Below, one piece after another: positions 44,941 to 54,075 of a DNA stretch of 64,000 nt. A program made the translations under genes and the position numbers. Under the pieces are notes generated by a model. The model was not told the DNA's origin, made no database searches, and saw only the letters and a list, made by a program, of their open reading frames with translations. Source of the stretch: Achromobacter pulmonis (GTDB lineage: Bacteria > Pseudomonadota > Gammaproteobacteria > Burkholderiales > Burkholderiaceae_B); NCBI RefSeq assembly GCF_902859765.1, contig NZ_CADIJV010000016.1:1-64000 (forward strand). The letters run 5' to 3'. The first letter of the stretch is position 1; every line of letters starts with the position of its first letter.

Positions 44941-45693
44941 CTACGCCAGGATCTGCCCCAGAAAGGCCTGCGCCCGCTCCGTGCGCGGCGCGCGGAAGAA
45001 CTCGTCGGGCGCGGCGGTCTCGACGATCGCGCCCTGGTCCATGAACACCACCCGGTCGCCCACCTCGCGCGCGAATCCCATCTCGTGGGTCACGCAGACC
45101 ATGGTCATGCCGTCGCGCGCCAGGGCCACCATGGTATCGAGCACTTCCTTGACCATCTCCGGGTCGAGCGCCGAGGTCGGCTCATCGAACAGCATGATCT
45201 TCGGCTGCATGCACAGCGCGCGGGCGATCGCCACGCGCTGCTTCTGGCCGCCGGACAACTGCCCCGGATACTTGGCGGCGTGCTGCGGGATCTTGACGCG
45301 CTCCAGGTACTGCATGGCGCGGCTTTCCGCCTCCGCCGGCGCCACGCCCTTGACCAGCATCGGCGCCAGTGTGCAGTTCTCCAGCACCGTCAGGTGCGGG
45401 AACAGGTTGAAATGCTGGAACACCATGCCGACCTCGGCACGGATGCGCTCGATATTGCCGACCTCGTCGTTCAGCTCGATGCCGTCGACAATGATGGTGC
45501 CGCGCTGGTGTTCCTCCAGCCGGTTGAGCAGGCGGATGGTGGTGGACTTGCCCGAACCGGAAGGACCGCAAAGAATCAGCTTTTCGCCGGGCCGCACCGC
45601 CAGGTCGAGCCCGTCGAGCACCTTGAAGTCGCCATACCATTTGGAGACGCCCCGCATGCTGATGATGGGCGCCACGTCGTTGATTGCATCCAT
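44941..45693 (-). CDS. Amino-acid-type ABC transporter ATPase
   Basis: ATPase of 250 residues of the GlnQ/HisP branch: Walker [11 protein letters not shown], signature [15 protein letters not shown], Walker [16 protein letters not shown] and the downstream [13 protein letters not shown]. It couples ATP to the importer formed with the two preceding genes; only 4 bp separate it from the permease. Confidence 0.95.
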   Translation of the reverse strand: MDAINDVAPIISMRGVSKWYGDFKVLDGLDLAVRPGEKLILCGPSGSGKSTTIRLLNRLEEHQRGTIIVDGIELNDEVGNIERIRAEVGMVFQHFNLFPHLTVLENCTLAPMLVKGVAPAEAESRAMQYLERVKIPQHAAKYPGQLSGGQKQRVAIARALCMQPKIMLFDEPTSALDPEMVKEVLDTMVALARDGMTMVCVTHEMGFAREVGDRVVFMDQGAIVETAAPDEFFRAPRTERAQAFLGQILA

Positions 45694-45697
45694 GGCG

Positions 45698-46390
45698 TCA
45701 GGCCTTCGAGATATCGTGGTTGTCGCCGGCGCCGCTCCAGTAGCCGGGCACGGTCAGGCGCTTTTCCGAGCGCCGGAACAGATAGGCCAGCGCGCTGCAC
45801 AGTACGAAGTAGATGACCCCGACCATGGTGTAGACCGTCAGCGCCTGGAAAGTGGCGCCGGCCAGCATCTCGCCGGCGCGCATCAGTTCGTAGACGCTGA
45901 TCACGGCTACCAGCGAGGTCTCCTTGACCAGCACCAGCGCGTAATTGCCGAGCGCCGGGAAGATGGTGCGCAGCGCCTGCGGCAGCACGATACGCTGCAG
46001 CCGCTGCGTGCGCCGCAGCCCCAGCGCGCGCGCCGCCTCGTATTGCCCCGCGTCCACCGATTGGATGCCGCTGCGGAACAGCTCGGCCAGATAGGCGCCG
46101 AAATTCAGCGTCAGCCCCAGCACGCCGGCCACGAAGCCGTTGATCACCACGCCCAGCTCCGGCAGGCCATAGTAGATGTAGAACAATTGCAGCAGCAGCG
46201 GCGTGCCGCGGATGATGTCGATATAGACGCGCGCGGCGCGGCTCAACGCCGGCCGCCGCGACAGGCGGCACAGGCACACGACCAGGCCCAGCGCCACCGC
46301 CAGGAAGGCCGAACAGAAGAACAGCGCAAGGGTCCATACCGTGCCCTCGGCCAGCGGGGTCAGGTACATGCGCAACGTAGCGAGATCCAA
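45698..46390 (-). CDS. Amino-acid-type ABC permease
   Basis: Inner-membrane permease of 230 residues (His/Glu/Gln/Arg/opine family). The conserved cytoplasmic loop is [35 protein letters not shown], and [19 protein letters not shown] precedes it. As only one permease is encoded, a homodimer is likely. Confidence 0.95.
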   Translation of the reverse strand: MDLATLRMYLTPLAEGTVWTLALFFCSAFLAVALGLVVCLCRLSRRPALSRAARVYIDIIRGTPLLLQLFYIYYGLPELGVVINGFVAGVLGLTLNFGAYLAELFRSGIQSVDAGQYEAARALGLRRTQRLQRIVLPQALRTIFPALGNYALVLVKETSLVAVISVYELMRAGEMLAGATFQALTVYTMVGVIYFVLCSALAYLFRRSEKRLTVPGYWSGAGDNHDISKA

Positions 46391-46421
46391 TTCCGGCTCC
46401 TTGTCGGTGGCGCGAGGCGCG

Positions 46422-47213
46422 TTATTTGCTCAGCAGGTCGGACACGCCCCACTTCTGCCCGATCGCGGCGAGTTCGCCGTTGCGCTTCATCTCGGCCAGC
46501 GCGGCGTTGACGGCTTCCAGCAAAGTCGCGTTGCCCTTCTGCACCGCCATGCCCACCTGCCACTTGCGCTGCGGCTGGTAGCTGGTGTCCAGCTTCACGC
46601 CGGGGATGTTCTTGGTCTTGATCTGGTAGATGATGCTGGGCGGATCGACGATGCCCAGGTCGATACGGCCGGCGCGCACGTCGGCCAGCAGCGTCGAGTA
46701 GTCCTGGTATGTGGATACCTTGGTGCCCGGCATGTCCTTGATCATGTTGAACTGCACCGAGTCCACCAGCACGCCGACCTTCTGGCCCTGCATGTCTTCG
46801 AACTTGCCATAGCGGCGCTTGGCCTTGTCGCTGACCACGATGCCTTCGCCCCATTCGTAGACCGGCGCCGAAAAATCGATGGCGCGGGCGCGTTCCTCGG
46901 TGATGAACAACGGCGCCGACATCAGGTCGGCGCGGCCCGAGGTCAGCGTCGGAATCAACCCGGAGAACGGCACGTCCGTCAGCGTGTCGGCCACGCCCAG
47001 GTGCTTGGCGACCGCGGCGGCCACGTCCACCATGATGCCTTCGAGCCGGTTCGACCGCGGGTTCTTGAAGCCGTGCGGCGGCGCGGACGCGGTGGTCACC
47101 ACGTTCAAGGTCTTGTCGGCACGCACTTCGTCGAGCGTGCGCGCCACGCTGGCGCCGGCCTGCGCCAGCAACGCGGCCGACGCCAGGCCCAGCAGGATGG
47201 ATTTGAGTTTCAT
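46422..47213 (-). CDS. Amino-acid-type ABC substrate-binding protein
   Basis: Periplasmic receptor of 263 residues, type 2 binding fold. A signal peptide (1-24) precedes LDEVRADKTLNVVTTASAPPHGFKNPRSNRLEGIMVDVAAAVAKHLG, and the middle contains APLFITEERARAIDFSAPVYEWGEGIVV. The ligand is likely a cationic or guanidino compound, since a ureohydrolase gene lies directly upstream (inference). The ATG at 47211-47213 gives the signal peptide; longer frames do not. Confidence 0.93.
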   Translation of the reverse strand: MKLKSILLGLASAALLAQAGASVARTLDEVRADKTLNVVTTASAPPHGFKNPRSNRLEGIMVDVAAAVAKHLGVADTLTDVPFSGLIPTLTSGRADLMSAPLFITEERARAIDFSAPVYEWGEGIVVSDKAKRRYGKFEDMQGQKVGVLVDSVQFNMIKDMPGTKVSTYQDYSTLLADVRAGRIDLGIVDPPSIIYQIKTKNIPGVKLDTSYQPQRKWQVGMAVQKGNATLLEAVNAALAEMKRNGELAAIGQKWGVSDLLSK

Positions 47214-47254
47214 GCTATTCCCCTTGTATGAAATGGATGCCGCAATGCGCCGGT

Positions 47255-48208
47255 TCAGTCCGGACGTCCTTGCGGGTACTGCCGTACCGCCACCGCCGCC
47301 AGGGCGCAGAATTCCTGCATGACGGTGGCGGCCAGGAACGCCGTGGCGCCCTGCACGTCCTGTGGCGGCGAGACGGTGTTCACATCGAACGCCACGAAGT
47401 TCAGGCCCGCCAGCTGACGCAGCAGGCCCAGCCCTTCCTTGGGCGACAGCCCGCCCCACTCCGGCGTGCAGACGCCCGGCGCGCAGGAAGGATCGAAGAT
47501 GTCCATGTCGAAGCACAGGTACACCGGCCGCTGGCCAATGCGCTGCTTGATGGCATCGAGCGCGCCGCGCTGGTCCGCGTCGAACTCATCGAACGGCACG
47601 ATGGTGTAGCCAACCTCGCGGCCGAATTCCAGCACGCCCGGCATGAACGAGCTGCCGCGCGTGCCCACGTGGTAGCTGCGCTGCACGTCCAGCAATCCTT
47701 CTTCGGCGGCGCGGGTGAAGGTGGTGGCGGTGTTGTAGCCAGGGATCGGATAGGTGTCGGTGTGCGAATCGAAGTGCAGCACCACGAAATCGGGATGACG
47801 TTGCGCCACGGCACGCAGTTGCGGCAGGGTCACCGCGCCATCGCCTCCCATCGAGATCGGGATCGCGCCGCTGTCGAGGATGGCGCCGATGCCTGCCTCG
47901 ATCAAGGGATAGGAAGCGTCCGGATCGCCCGGATGGCAGGCCACATTGCCAACGTCGATCGCGCGCAGGAACTCCGGCGGATTGTCGATGCCATGGCGGC
48001 GGAAGATATCCACCGGCCGCAGCAGGCGCGACTGCTCGCGGATGGCGTCCGGCCCCTGGCGCGAACCGACCCGGAAAGGGTGCGTGCCGCAATCGAACGG
48101 GATGCCCACCACGCAGGCGCGCGCCGCGCCGGCTGCGGCGGCGCGGGCCGCTGGCAGGCCCATGAATCCCGGCACGGGATGAAAGCGGACTTCGGCGGAC
48201 GACGGCAC
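47255..48208 (-). CDS. Ureohydrolase (agmatinase/arginase family) with altered metal-binding motif
   Basis: Binuclear-metal hydrolase family member of 317 residues from a GTG start. Two of the three family motifs are intact: DSHTD (D147, H149, D151) and DMDIFDP (D234, D236). The first, normally GGDHS, is GGDG (121-124), so the His that binds one metal is missing. Activity may be altered or may use a different residue. The GTG at 48206-48208 has AAGGAG 7 nt before it; an in-frame ATG at 48268 has no ribosome site. Adjacent ABC genes suggest uptake and hydrolysis of an imported guanidino compound. Confidence 0.85.
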   Translation of the reverse strand: MPSSAEVRFHPVPGFMGLPAARAAAAGAARACVVGIPFDCGTHPFRVGSRQGPDAIREQSRLLRPVDIFRRHGIDNPPEFLRAIDVGNVACHPGDPDASYPLIEAGIGAILDSGAIPISMGGDGAVTLPQLRAVAQRHPDFVVLHFDSHTDTYPIPGYNTATTFTRAAEEGLLDVQRSYHVGTRGSSFMPGVLEFGREVGYTIVPFDEFDADQRGALDAIKQRIGQRPVYLCFDMDIFDPSCAPGVCTPEWGGLSPKEGLGLLRQLAGLNFVAFDVNTVSPPQDVQGATAFLAATVMQEFCALAAVAVRQYPQGRPD

Positions 48209-48454
48209 TGCGCAGCTCCTTGGCGACGGCCCGCTATCTGGGCGAACCGATAATTTAGATTCAATCAAATCGCTATGCGATACGATCGTGTCAAAATCAG
48301 ATTAGCGCGTACACCAAGGCACCGCCAATTAGGGAGTTCCCCTGAATTGGCAACGGAATATCCGACAAAATAAGTATGGAATCAGGACGCGCGGCACCCT
48401 GCGGGCGCACCGGCGGCGCACCGGGCCGGCGCCTGCGGGGCGCCGCGATCGCGC

Positions 48455-49315
48455 TCAGGCGTCGTCGTCGGCAAACGGCGTGGCGCGCAGCGCGCCGCCG
48501 GGCGGTTCAAGCTCATAGAAGGGATGCGAGCGCCCCAAGGTGCGCGAGGCACTGATGGCGTGCGCGGTCTCCACCACTTGGGGGCCGAACACGGCTTGCG
48601 CCTGCTCGAACGACCAGCGGCTCGACGGCACCGAGACGTTGACCGCCCCCAGCGGCGTACCGCCGGCATCCAGCACGGCCGCGCTGACGGTGATGTCGCC
48701 GGGGTAGAACTCGCCGTTCGAACGCGCATAGCCATGGCGGCGCGCGAACTCCAACTCGGCCAGCAGCGCGTCCAGCCCGGTGATGGTGGCCGCGGTATAG
48801 GCCTTGCGCTCGCATCGCGCCAGCAGCCCGCGCGCCACGTCCGGATCCAGGCGCGCCAGCACCGCGCGGCCGGCCGCCGTGCAATACAGCGGCAGTCGCA
48901 TGCCGACCGGCATGTTGACGAACATTTCCTTGTGGGTCGCAAAGCGCGCCACGTACACCATGTCCAGCCCGTCGGGCTCGGCCAGGCTGCACGTTTCCTG
49001 GCAATTGCGGTTGAGCGAGTGCAGGAACGGATTGCCCCCCAGCACCAGCGGACTGGTCTGCACATACTTCATGCCCAGTTCCAGCGACCACGGCCCGAGC
49101 GAGAATTTCTTGCTGGCGGGGTCCTTGCGCAGGTAGCCCAGCGTCCACAACGTGTGGGTGAAGCGCTGCACCGAACTCTTGCTCAGGCCGGTGGCTTCGG
49201 CCAGTTCCGGCAGCGTCATGGCCGGCCGGCCCTCGCTGAAGGCCCGCAGCACGGAAACACCGCGTGCCAGGGCGGCAATGAACAAGGGAGAGTCCTCGGG
49301 TCGGGTCTGCGTCAT
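48455..49315 (-). CDS. IclR-family regulator
   Basis: Protein of 286 residues with an N-terminal winged helix (RGVSVLRAFSEGRPAMTLPELAEATGLSKSSVQRFTHTLWTLGYL) and a C-terminal effector domain (RFATHKEMFVNMPVGMRLPLYCTAAGRAVLA, then AAVLDAGGTPLGAVNVSVP). It lies upstream of the ureohydrolase and ABC genes on the same strand, with a 246-bp gap, and is the likely regulator of that unit. The ATG at 49315 is clear. The gene is preceded by a terminator of the next gene. Confidence 0.93.
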   Translation of the reverse strand: MTQTRPEDSPLFIAALARGVSVLRAFSEGRPAMTLPELAEATGLSKSSVQRFTHTLWTLGYLRKDPASKKFSLGPWSLELGMKYVQTSPLVLGGNPFLHSLNRNCQETCSLAEPDGLDMVYVARFATHKEMFVNMPVGMRLPLYCTAAGRAVLARLDPDVARGLLARCERKAYTAATITGLDALLAELEFARRHGYARSNGEFYPGDITVSAAVLDAGGTPLGAVNVSVPSSRWSFEQAQAVFGPQVVETAHAISASRTLGRSHPFYELEPPGGALRATPFADDDA

Positions 49316-49420
49316 GGCGCGCGCTGCGTCCGGTGGAAAAGCGCATAGCGTACCGCATTACGGTGCGGCCATATCGCATGACGATCCCGCCATTGCTCGT
49401 CGCACGGGCCGTAAAACACA

Positions 49421-49446
49421 AACGGCCCGCGCGCGGCGGGCCGTTC
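49421..49446 (-). terminator. Terminator of the L-amino acid binding protein gene
   Basis: AACGGCCCGC pairs with GCGGGCCGTT; on the minus strand a T-rich stretch (GTTTGTGTTTT) follows. It lies 19 bp past the stop at 49465. Confidence 0.8.
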
Positions 49447-49464
49447 CAGCTCAGGCTGGCATGC

Positions 49465-50487
49465 TCAGCGGATCGGCCACGGATACATCGCGCCGCCCTT
49501 GCTCCACAGCGCGTTGGTGCCGCGTTGCAGTCCGAGCTTGCTGTCCTTGCCGACATTGCGCTCGAACACTTCGCCATAGTTGCCCACGGCCTTGATCGCG
49601 TTGTAGGCCCACTTTTCGTCCAGGCCCATGTTCTTGCCGGCGCCCGGCGTCACACCCAGGATGCGCAGGACATTGGGGTTGTTGCTCTTGAGCATCTCGT
49701 CCACGTTTTTCTGCGTGATGCCGTATTCCTCGGCTTCCAGCAGCGCAAACAGCGTCCAGCGCACGATGCCGAGCCAGTTCTCGTCGCCCTGGCGCACCAT
49801 GGGGCCAAGCGGCTCCTTGGAGAAGCGTTCCGGCAGGATCTCGTAGTCATCCGGCTTGGCCACCTGGGTGGCGCGCACCGCGGCCAGCTGCGAGGCGTCG
49901 TCGGTGAAGGCGTCGCAGCGGCCCGATTCGAAGGCGCGCACGACTTCGGTGACCTTGTCGATCACGACCGGCTTGAACTCGATGTTGTTGGCGCGGAACC
50001 AGTCGGCCAGGTTCAGTTCGGTGGTGGTGCCCGGCTGCACGCAGACGGTGGCGCCGTTCAGTTCCTTGGCGCTTTTCACGCCCAGCTTCTTGCTCACCAG
50101 GATGCCCTGGCCGTCGTAGAAGCTGGCGGCCACGGCCGACAGGCCCAGCGAGGTATCGCGCGTCTGGGTCAGGGTGACGGTGCGCAGCAGCACGTCGACC
50201 TCGCCCGACTGCAGCGCGGTGAAGCGTTGCTGCGTGGACAGGGCGGTGCCCTTGAATTTGGTCGGGTCGCCGAACACGGCGGCGGCGACGGCGCGGCAGA
50301 TGTCCACGTCCATGCCTTCCCATTCGCCCTTGCTGTCGGTGGCCGAGAAGCCCGAAACGCCATCGGTCAGGCCGCACTGCACGAAGCCTTTCTTCTTGAC
50401 TGCATCCAGCGTCGGGCCGGCCACCGCCGCCTGGGAGGCGCACGCCAGGGCAAGCGCGCCGGCAGCAAACGAAATCAACCGCTTCAT
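49465..50487 (-). CDS. General L-amino-acid ABC substrate-binding protein (AapJ/BztA-like)
   Basis: Periplasmic receptor of 340 residues with a signal peptide (1-23) and the AapJ-type start LDAVKKKGFVQCGLTDGVSGFSATDSKGEWEGMDVDICRAVAAAVFG. The C-terminal part ends MGLDEKWAYNAIKAVGNYGEVFERN, typical of AapJ. No AapQ/M/P genes adjoin it. The ATG at 50485-50487 has AGGAGA upstream. Confidence 0.93.
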   Translation of the reverse strand: MKRLISFAAGALALACASQAAVAGPTLDAVKKKGFVQCGLTDGVSGFSATDSKGEWEGMDVDICRAVAAAVFGDPTKFKGTALSTQQRFTALQSGEVDVLLRTVTLTQTRDTSLGLSAVAASFYDGQGILVSKKLGVKSAKELNGATVCVQPGTTTELNLADWFRANNIEFKPVVIDKVTEVVRAFESGRCDAFTDDASQLAAVRATQVAKPDDYEILPERFSKEPLGPMVRQGDENWLGIVRWTLFALLEAEEYGITQKNVDEMLKSNNPNVLRILGVTPGAGKNMGLDEKWAYNAIKAVGNYGEVFERNVGKDSKLGLQRGTNALWSKGGAMYPWPIR

Positions 50488-50843
50488 TATTGCTTCTCCT
50501 GAATTAGATGCCCGCGCCGGCCTGTAGGCCCACAGCGGCTGAAACCAAGCCCATGCGTTATGGACCGGCCGCCAGATTACGCGATGTCCACTGAGTGAAC
50601 AACGCGCCCGGCCCTAGTGGAAACCCGAGTAGCAAATGGTTAGGTAGAGACTCATGAAGTCCGGTGATCGAACTTTATTGACGGGCTCGCGCCGCGGCCA
50701 GGCCGGGCCCGCGTGCCATACTTTTTTCGCGCCCTGTCCGCTGGACGGCGCGATCAACTATCCACAGAAAAGCCGGCCGCGCCAAAACAACAATCCGCGG
50801 GACGCGCGCCGGCCAACGGCCGACTCATGGAGGAGACAAATCC
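50488..50843. other. Divergent intergenic region with candidate IclR palindrome
   Basis: 356 bp between the AapJ-like gene (minus) and the Bug-pcaIJ unit (plus), without a credible gene. A 15-bp imperfect palindrome GTCCACTGAGTGAAC (one mismatched pair) lies at 50586-50600, resembling an IclR-type operator. No convincing hexamer pair was identified near it. Confidence 0.55.
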
Positions 50844-51860
50844 ATGGCACTTGCAAGAAAACCGCAGCTCCGCAGCCCGGCGGCAAGCTATCGCCGCCAC
50901 GCCCTCAAGACCCTGTTGTGCGCCGCCCTGACCGCCAGCGGCCTGGCCGCCGCGCCGGCCCATGCCGACGACTGGCCCAGCAAACCGATCAAGGTGATCG
51001 TGCCCTACACGCCGGGCGGCTCCACCGACACCGTCACCCGCATCGTGATGGACAAACTCGGCCCGCGCCTGAAGCAGACCATCATCGTCGAGAACCGGCC
51101 GGGCGCCAACAGCAGCGTGGGCGCGTCGATCGCCGCCAAGGCCGATCCCGACGGCTACACCTTCCTGTCCGTGCTGCCGGCCTACATCATCAATTTCCAC
51201 CTCTACAAGCTGGGCTACAAGCCCGGCGACCTGACGCCCGTGGCCCAGATGGCGGACCTGCCGCTGTTCCTGTTCGTGTCCCAGGACATTCCGGTCAACA
51301 GCGTGGCCGAACTGGTGGAATACGCCCGCAAGCATCCCGACAAGCTCACCTACGCCTCCAGCGGCAACGGCTCCAGCGCCCACCTGACCGGCGCCGATTT
51401 CGCGCTGCGCAACAAGATCACCATGACGCACGTGGCCTACAAGGGCAGCGCGCCGATCCTGACCGACCTGCTCGGCGGCCGGGTGTCGATGGTGTTCGAC
51501 CCGATCCTGGTGCCGATGCAGTACGTCAAGCAGAGCCGCCTGAAGGCGCTCGGCTTCACCGGCAAGCAGCGCTGGCCGACCGAACCGTCGATTCCCACCA
51601 TGGAGGAAGCCGGCATGCCCGGTTTCGTCACCGGATCGTGGGCTGGCCTGATGGCGCCGGCCAACACGCCCAGGCCGATCATCGAACGCATGGCGCGCGA
51701 AATCAGCGAGATCGTGCAGGAACCGGACGTGCGCCAGAAATTCCTGGACGCCGGCTTCCTGCCGGCCAGCGGCACGCCGGCGCAATTCGCCGAACTGATG
51801 AAGCAGGACTCGGCGCGCTACGCCGAGATCATCAAGCAGGCCCGCATCACGGTGAATTGA
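50844..51860 (+). CDS. Bug-family substrate-binding protein linked to pcaIJ
   Basis: Periplasmic receptor of 338 residues. A long basic N-terminus (MALARKPQLRSPAASYRRHALK) leads into a signal peptide ending AHA-DDW, then the Bug signature WPSKPIKVIVPYTPGGSTDTVTRIV and ENRPGANSSVGASIAAKADPDGYTFL. AGGAG lies 15 nt before the ATG, so the exact start is slightly uncertain. It precedes the CoA-transferase genes and may bind a dicarboxylate or an aromatic acid precursor. Confidence 0.9.
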   Translation: MALARKPQLRSPAASYRRHALKTLLCAALTASGLAAAPAHADDWPSKPIKVIVPYTPGGSTDTVTRIVMDKLGPRLKQTIIVENRPGANSSVGASIAAKADPDGYTFLSVLPAYIINFHLYKLGYKPGDLTPVAQMADLPLFLFVSQDIPVNSVAELVEYARKHPDKLTYASSGNGSSAHLTGADFALRNKITMTHVAYKGSAPILTDLLGGRVSMVFDPILVPMQYVKQSRLKALGFTGKQRWPTEPSIPTMEEAGMPGFVTGSWAGLMAPANTPRPIIERMAREISEIVQEPDVRQKFLDAGFLPASGTPAQFAELMKQDSARYAEIIKQARITVN

Positions 51861-51906
51861 GCAACACGGGGCGCGCCGCCCGCGCGCCCCATCGGAAGCA
51901 GCAACC

Positions 51907-52587
51907 ATGATCGACAAGTTCATCGACACTCCCGCGGCCGCCGTGGCCGACATCCATGACGGCGCCACCGTGCTGGTCAGCGGCTTCGGCGGCGCCGGCA
52001 TGCCCACCGAACTGCTGCACGCCCTGATCGACCAGGGCGCGCGCGAACTCACCGTGGTCAGCAACAACGCCGGCAACCACGAGACCGGCCTGGCCGCCTT
52101 GATCAAGGCCGGCCGCGTGCGCAAGGTCATCTGCTCGTTCCCCAAGGCTTCGCATTCGTGGGTCTTCGACGATCTGTACCGGCGCGGCGGCATCGAACTG
52201 GAATGCGTGCCGCAGGGCACCATCGCCGAACGGCTGCGCGCCGCCGGCGCCGGCCTGGGCGGCTTCTTCACCCCCACCGCCTACGGCACCGAACTGGCCG
52301 CCGGCAAGGAGACCCGCATCATCGACGGCCGCGGCCATGTGTTCGAAACGCCGCTGCGCGGCGACTTCGCGCTGGTCAAGGCCGATCAGGCCGACCGCTG
52401 GGGCAACCTCACCTACCGCAAGAGCGCCCGCAACTTCGGCCCCATCATGTGCATGGCCGCGGCGACCACCATCGTGCAGGTGCGCGCCAAGGTGGCGCTG
52501 GGCGAACTGTCGCCCGAGGCCGTGGTGACGCCGGGCATTTTCGTCCAGCGCGTCACCCAGGTGGCCCAATCCGCGTTCTCCAGCTGA
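51907..52587 (+). CDS. pcaI: 3-oxoadipate CoA-transferase subunit A
   Basis: Alpha subunit (226 residues) of the succinyl-CoA:3-oxoadipate CoA-transferase of the beta-ketoadipate pathway. Its VSGFGGAGMPTELLHALIDQGARELTVVSNNAG, KVICSFPKASHSWVFDDLYRRGGIELECVPQGTIAERLRA and GNLTYRKSARNFGPIMCMAA match PcaI closely. It is 10 bp before pcaJ. Confidence 0.92.
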   Translation: MIDKFIDTPAAAVADIHDGATVLVSGFGGAGMPTELLHALIDQGARELTVVSNNAGNHETGLAALIKAGRVRKVICSFPKASHSWVFDDLYRRGGIELECVPQGTIAERLRAAGAGLGGFFTPTAYGTELAAGKETRIIDGRGHVFETPLRGDFALVKADQADRWGNLTYRKSARNFGPIMCMAAATTIVQVRAKVALGELSPEAVVTPGIFVQRVTQVAQSAFSS

Positions 52588-52597
52588 AGGAATTCCC

Positions 52598-53239
52598 ATG
52601 CCCACTCCCCTCTCCCGCGAGGCCATGGCGCGGCGCCTGGCGCAAGACATCCCCGACGGCAGCTACGTCAACCTGGGCATCGGCATGCCGGTGCTGGTGG
52701 CCGCGCACCTGCCGGCCGGCCGCGAAATCGTGCTGCACAGTGAAAACGGTATTCTCGGCATGGGCCCGCCGCCCGCCGCGGAGCAGATCGACCTGGACCT
52801 GATCAACGCCGGCAAGCAACCGGTGACGCTGCTCGAAGGCGGCGCCTATTTCCATCACGCCGACTCCTTCGCCATGATGCGCGGCGGCCACCTGGACATC
52901 TGCGTCATGGGCGGCATGCAGGTCGCGGCCAACGGCGATCTGGCCAACTGGTCGCTCAACAAGCCGGGCGAGGCGCCGGCCGTGGGCGGCGCGATGGACC
53001 TGGCGGTGGGCGCGCGCAGCGTCTACATCCTGATGGAACACAACAGCAAGGACGGCTCGCCCAAGATCGTCGAGCGCTGCACCTACCCGCTGACCGGCGC
53101 CAGCGTGGTCGACCGCATCTACACCGACCTGGCCGTGATCGACGTCAGGCCCGACGGCCTGTGGGTCCGGGATATGATCGACGGCATGACATTGACAGCG
53201 CTGCAGGCACGCACCGGCGCGCCGCTGCGCGCAGGCTGA
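52598..53239 (+). CDS. pcaJ: 3-oxoadipate CoA-transferase subunit B
   Basis: Beta subunit (213 residues) carrying the catalytic Glu (E49 in LHSENGILGMGP) that forms the glutamyl-CoA intermediate. GKQPVTLLEGGAYFHHADSFAMMRGGHLDICVMGG and CTYPLTGASVVDRIYTDLAVIDV match PcaJ. Stop and next start share one base (TGATG). Confidence 0.93.
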   Translation: MPTPLSREAMARRLAQDIPDGSYVNLGIGMPVLVAAHLPAGREIVLHSENGILGMGPPPAAEQIDLDLINAGKQPVTLLEGGAYFHHADSFAMMRGGHLDICVMGGMQVAANGDLANWSLNKPGEAPAVGGAMDLAVGARSVYILMEHNSKDGSPKIVERCTYPLTGASVVDRIYTDLAVIDVRPDGLWVRDMIDGMTLTALQARTGAPLRAG

Positions 53240-54066
53240 TGCTGCCCAACCTTCCCCCGCCCGGCTACGCCGCGCCGCTCGCCCCCGAGGATCACCCCGA
53301 CCAGTTGCGCGGCGATCCCGACTACATGCTGACGCTGGCGCGCGGCCTGCACGTGATCCGCGCCTTCGGCACCCGCCGCCATCCACAGACGGCGGCCGAA
53401 CTGGCGCGCCGCGCCGGCCTGCCGCGCGCGGTGGTGCAGCGCTGCCTGCACACGCTGATCCTGCTCGGCATCGCCGAACAGCATGGCCGCCAGTACATCC
53501 TGACCCCGCGCATCCTGGGGCTGGGCTACGCCTACTTCTCCTCGACGCCGTTCGTCTCGCTGGCGCAGCCGGTGCTGGAAGAACTGAGCGCCACTGTCAA
53601 TGAAACCTGTGCGCTGGCCATCATGGAGGGGCACGAAATGCTCTACCTGGCGCGCTCGGAAGTGAACCGGCTGCTGGCCACTTCGATGGGGCTGGGCAGC
53701 CGCCTGCCGGCCTACTGCACTTCGATCGGCCGCGTGCTGCTGGCGCAGTTGTCCGAACCGGCGCTGGCGCGCTATTTCGCCGCCACCGACCTGCAGCCCT
53801 ACACCGAATTCACCCTCACCACCGAAGCGCGGCTGCGGGCCGAACTGGCGCGCATCCGCGAACAGGACTACGCGGTGGTCGACCAGGAACTGGAGTTGAA
53901 TGTGCGCGCCATCTCGGTGCCGGTGCGCTCGGCCAGCGGCAAGGCCTGCGGCGCGGTGAACGTCAGCGTCAAGGCGGCGCGGGTGCCGCTGGAACGGCTG
54001 ACCGGGGAATTCCTGGCGCCGATGCGCCAGGCCGTGGCCAGGATCGGCGAATTCCTGGCGGCCTGA
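53239..54066 (+). CDS. IclR-family regulator (PcaR/PobR-like) of the pcaIJ unit
   Basis: Protein of 275 residues: GDPDYMLTLARGLHVIRAFGTRRHPQTAAELARRAGLPRAVVQRCLHTLILLGI is a winged helix-turn-helix with the PcaR/PobR-like start. The effector domain has AIMEGHEMLYLARSEVNRLLATSMGLGSRLPAYCTSIGRVLLA. It is co-transcribed with pcaIJ (TGATG junction), which suggests autoregulation. The palindrome at 50586 is a candidate site. Confidence 0.92.
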   Translation: MLPNLPPPGYAAPLAPEDHPDQLRGDPDYMLTLARGLHVIRAFGTRRHPQTAAELARRAGLPRAVVQRCLHTLILLGIAEQHGRQYILTPRILGLGYAYFSSTPFVSLAQPVLEELSATVNETCALAIMEGHEMLYLARSEVNRLLATSMGLGSRLPAYCTSIGRVLLAQLSEPALARYFAATDLQPYTEFTLTTEARLRAELARIREQDYAVVDQELELNVRAISVPVRSASGKACGAVNVSVKAARVPLERLTGEFLAPMRQAVARIGEFLAA

Positions 54067-54075
54067 ACCGCCGGC

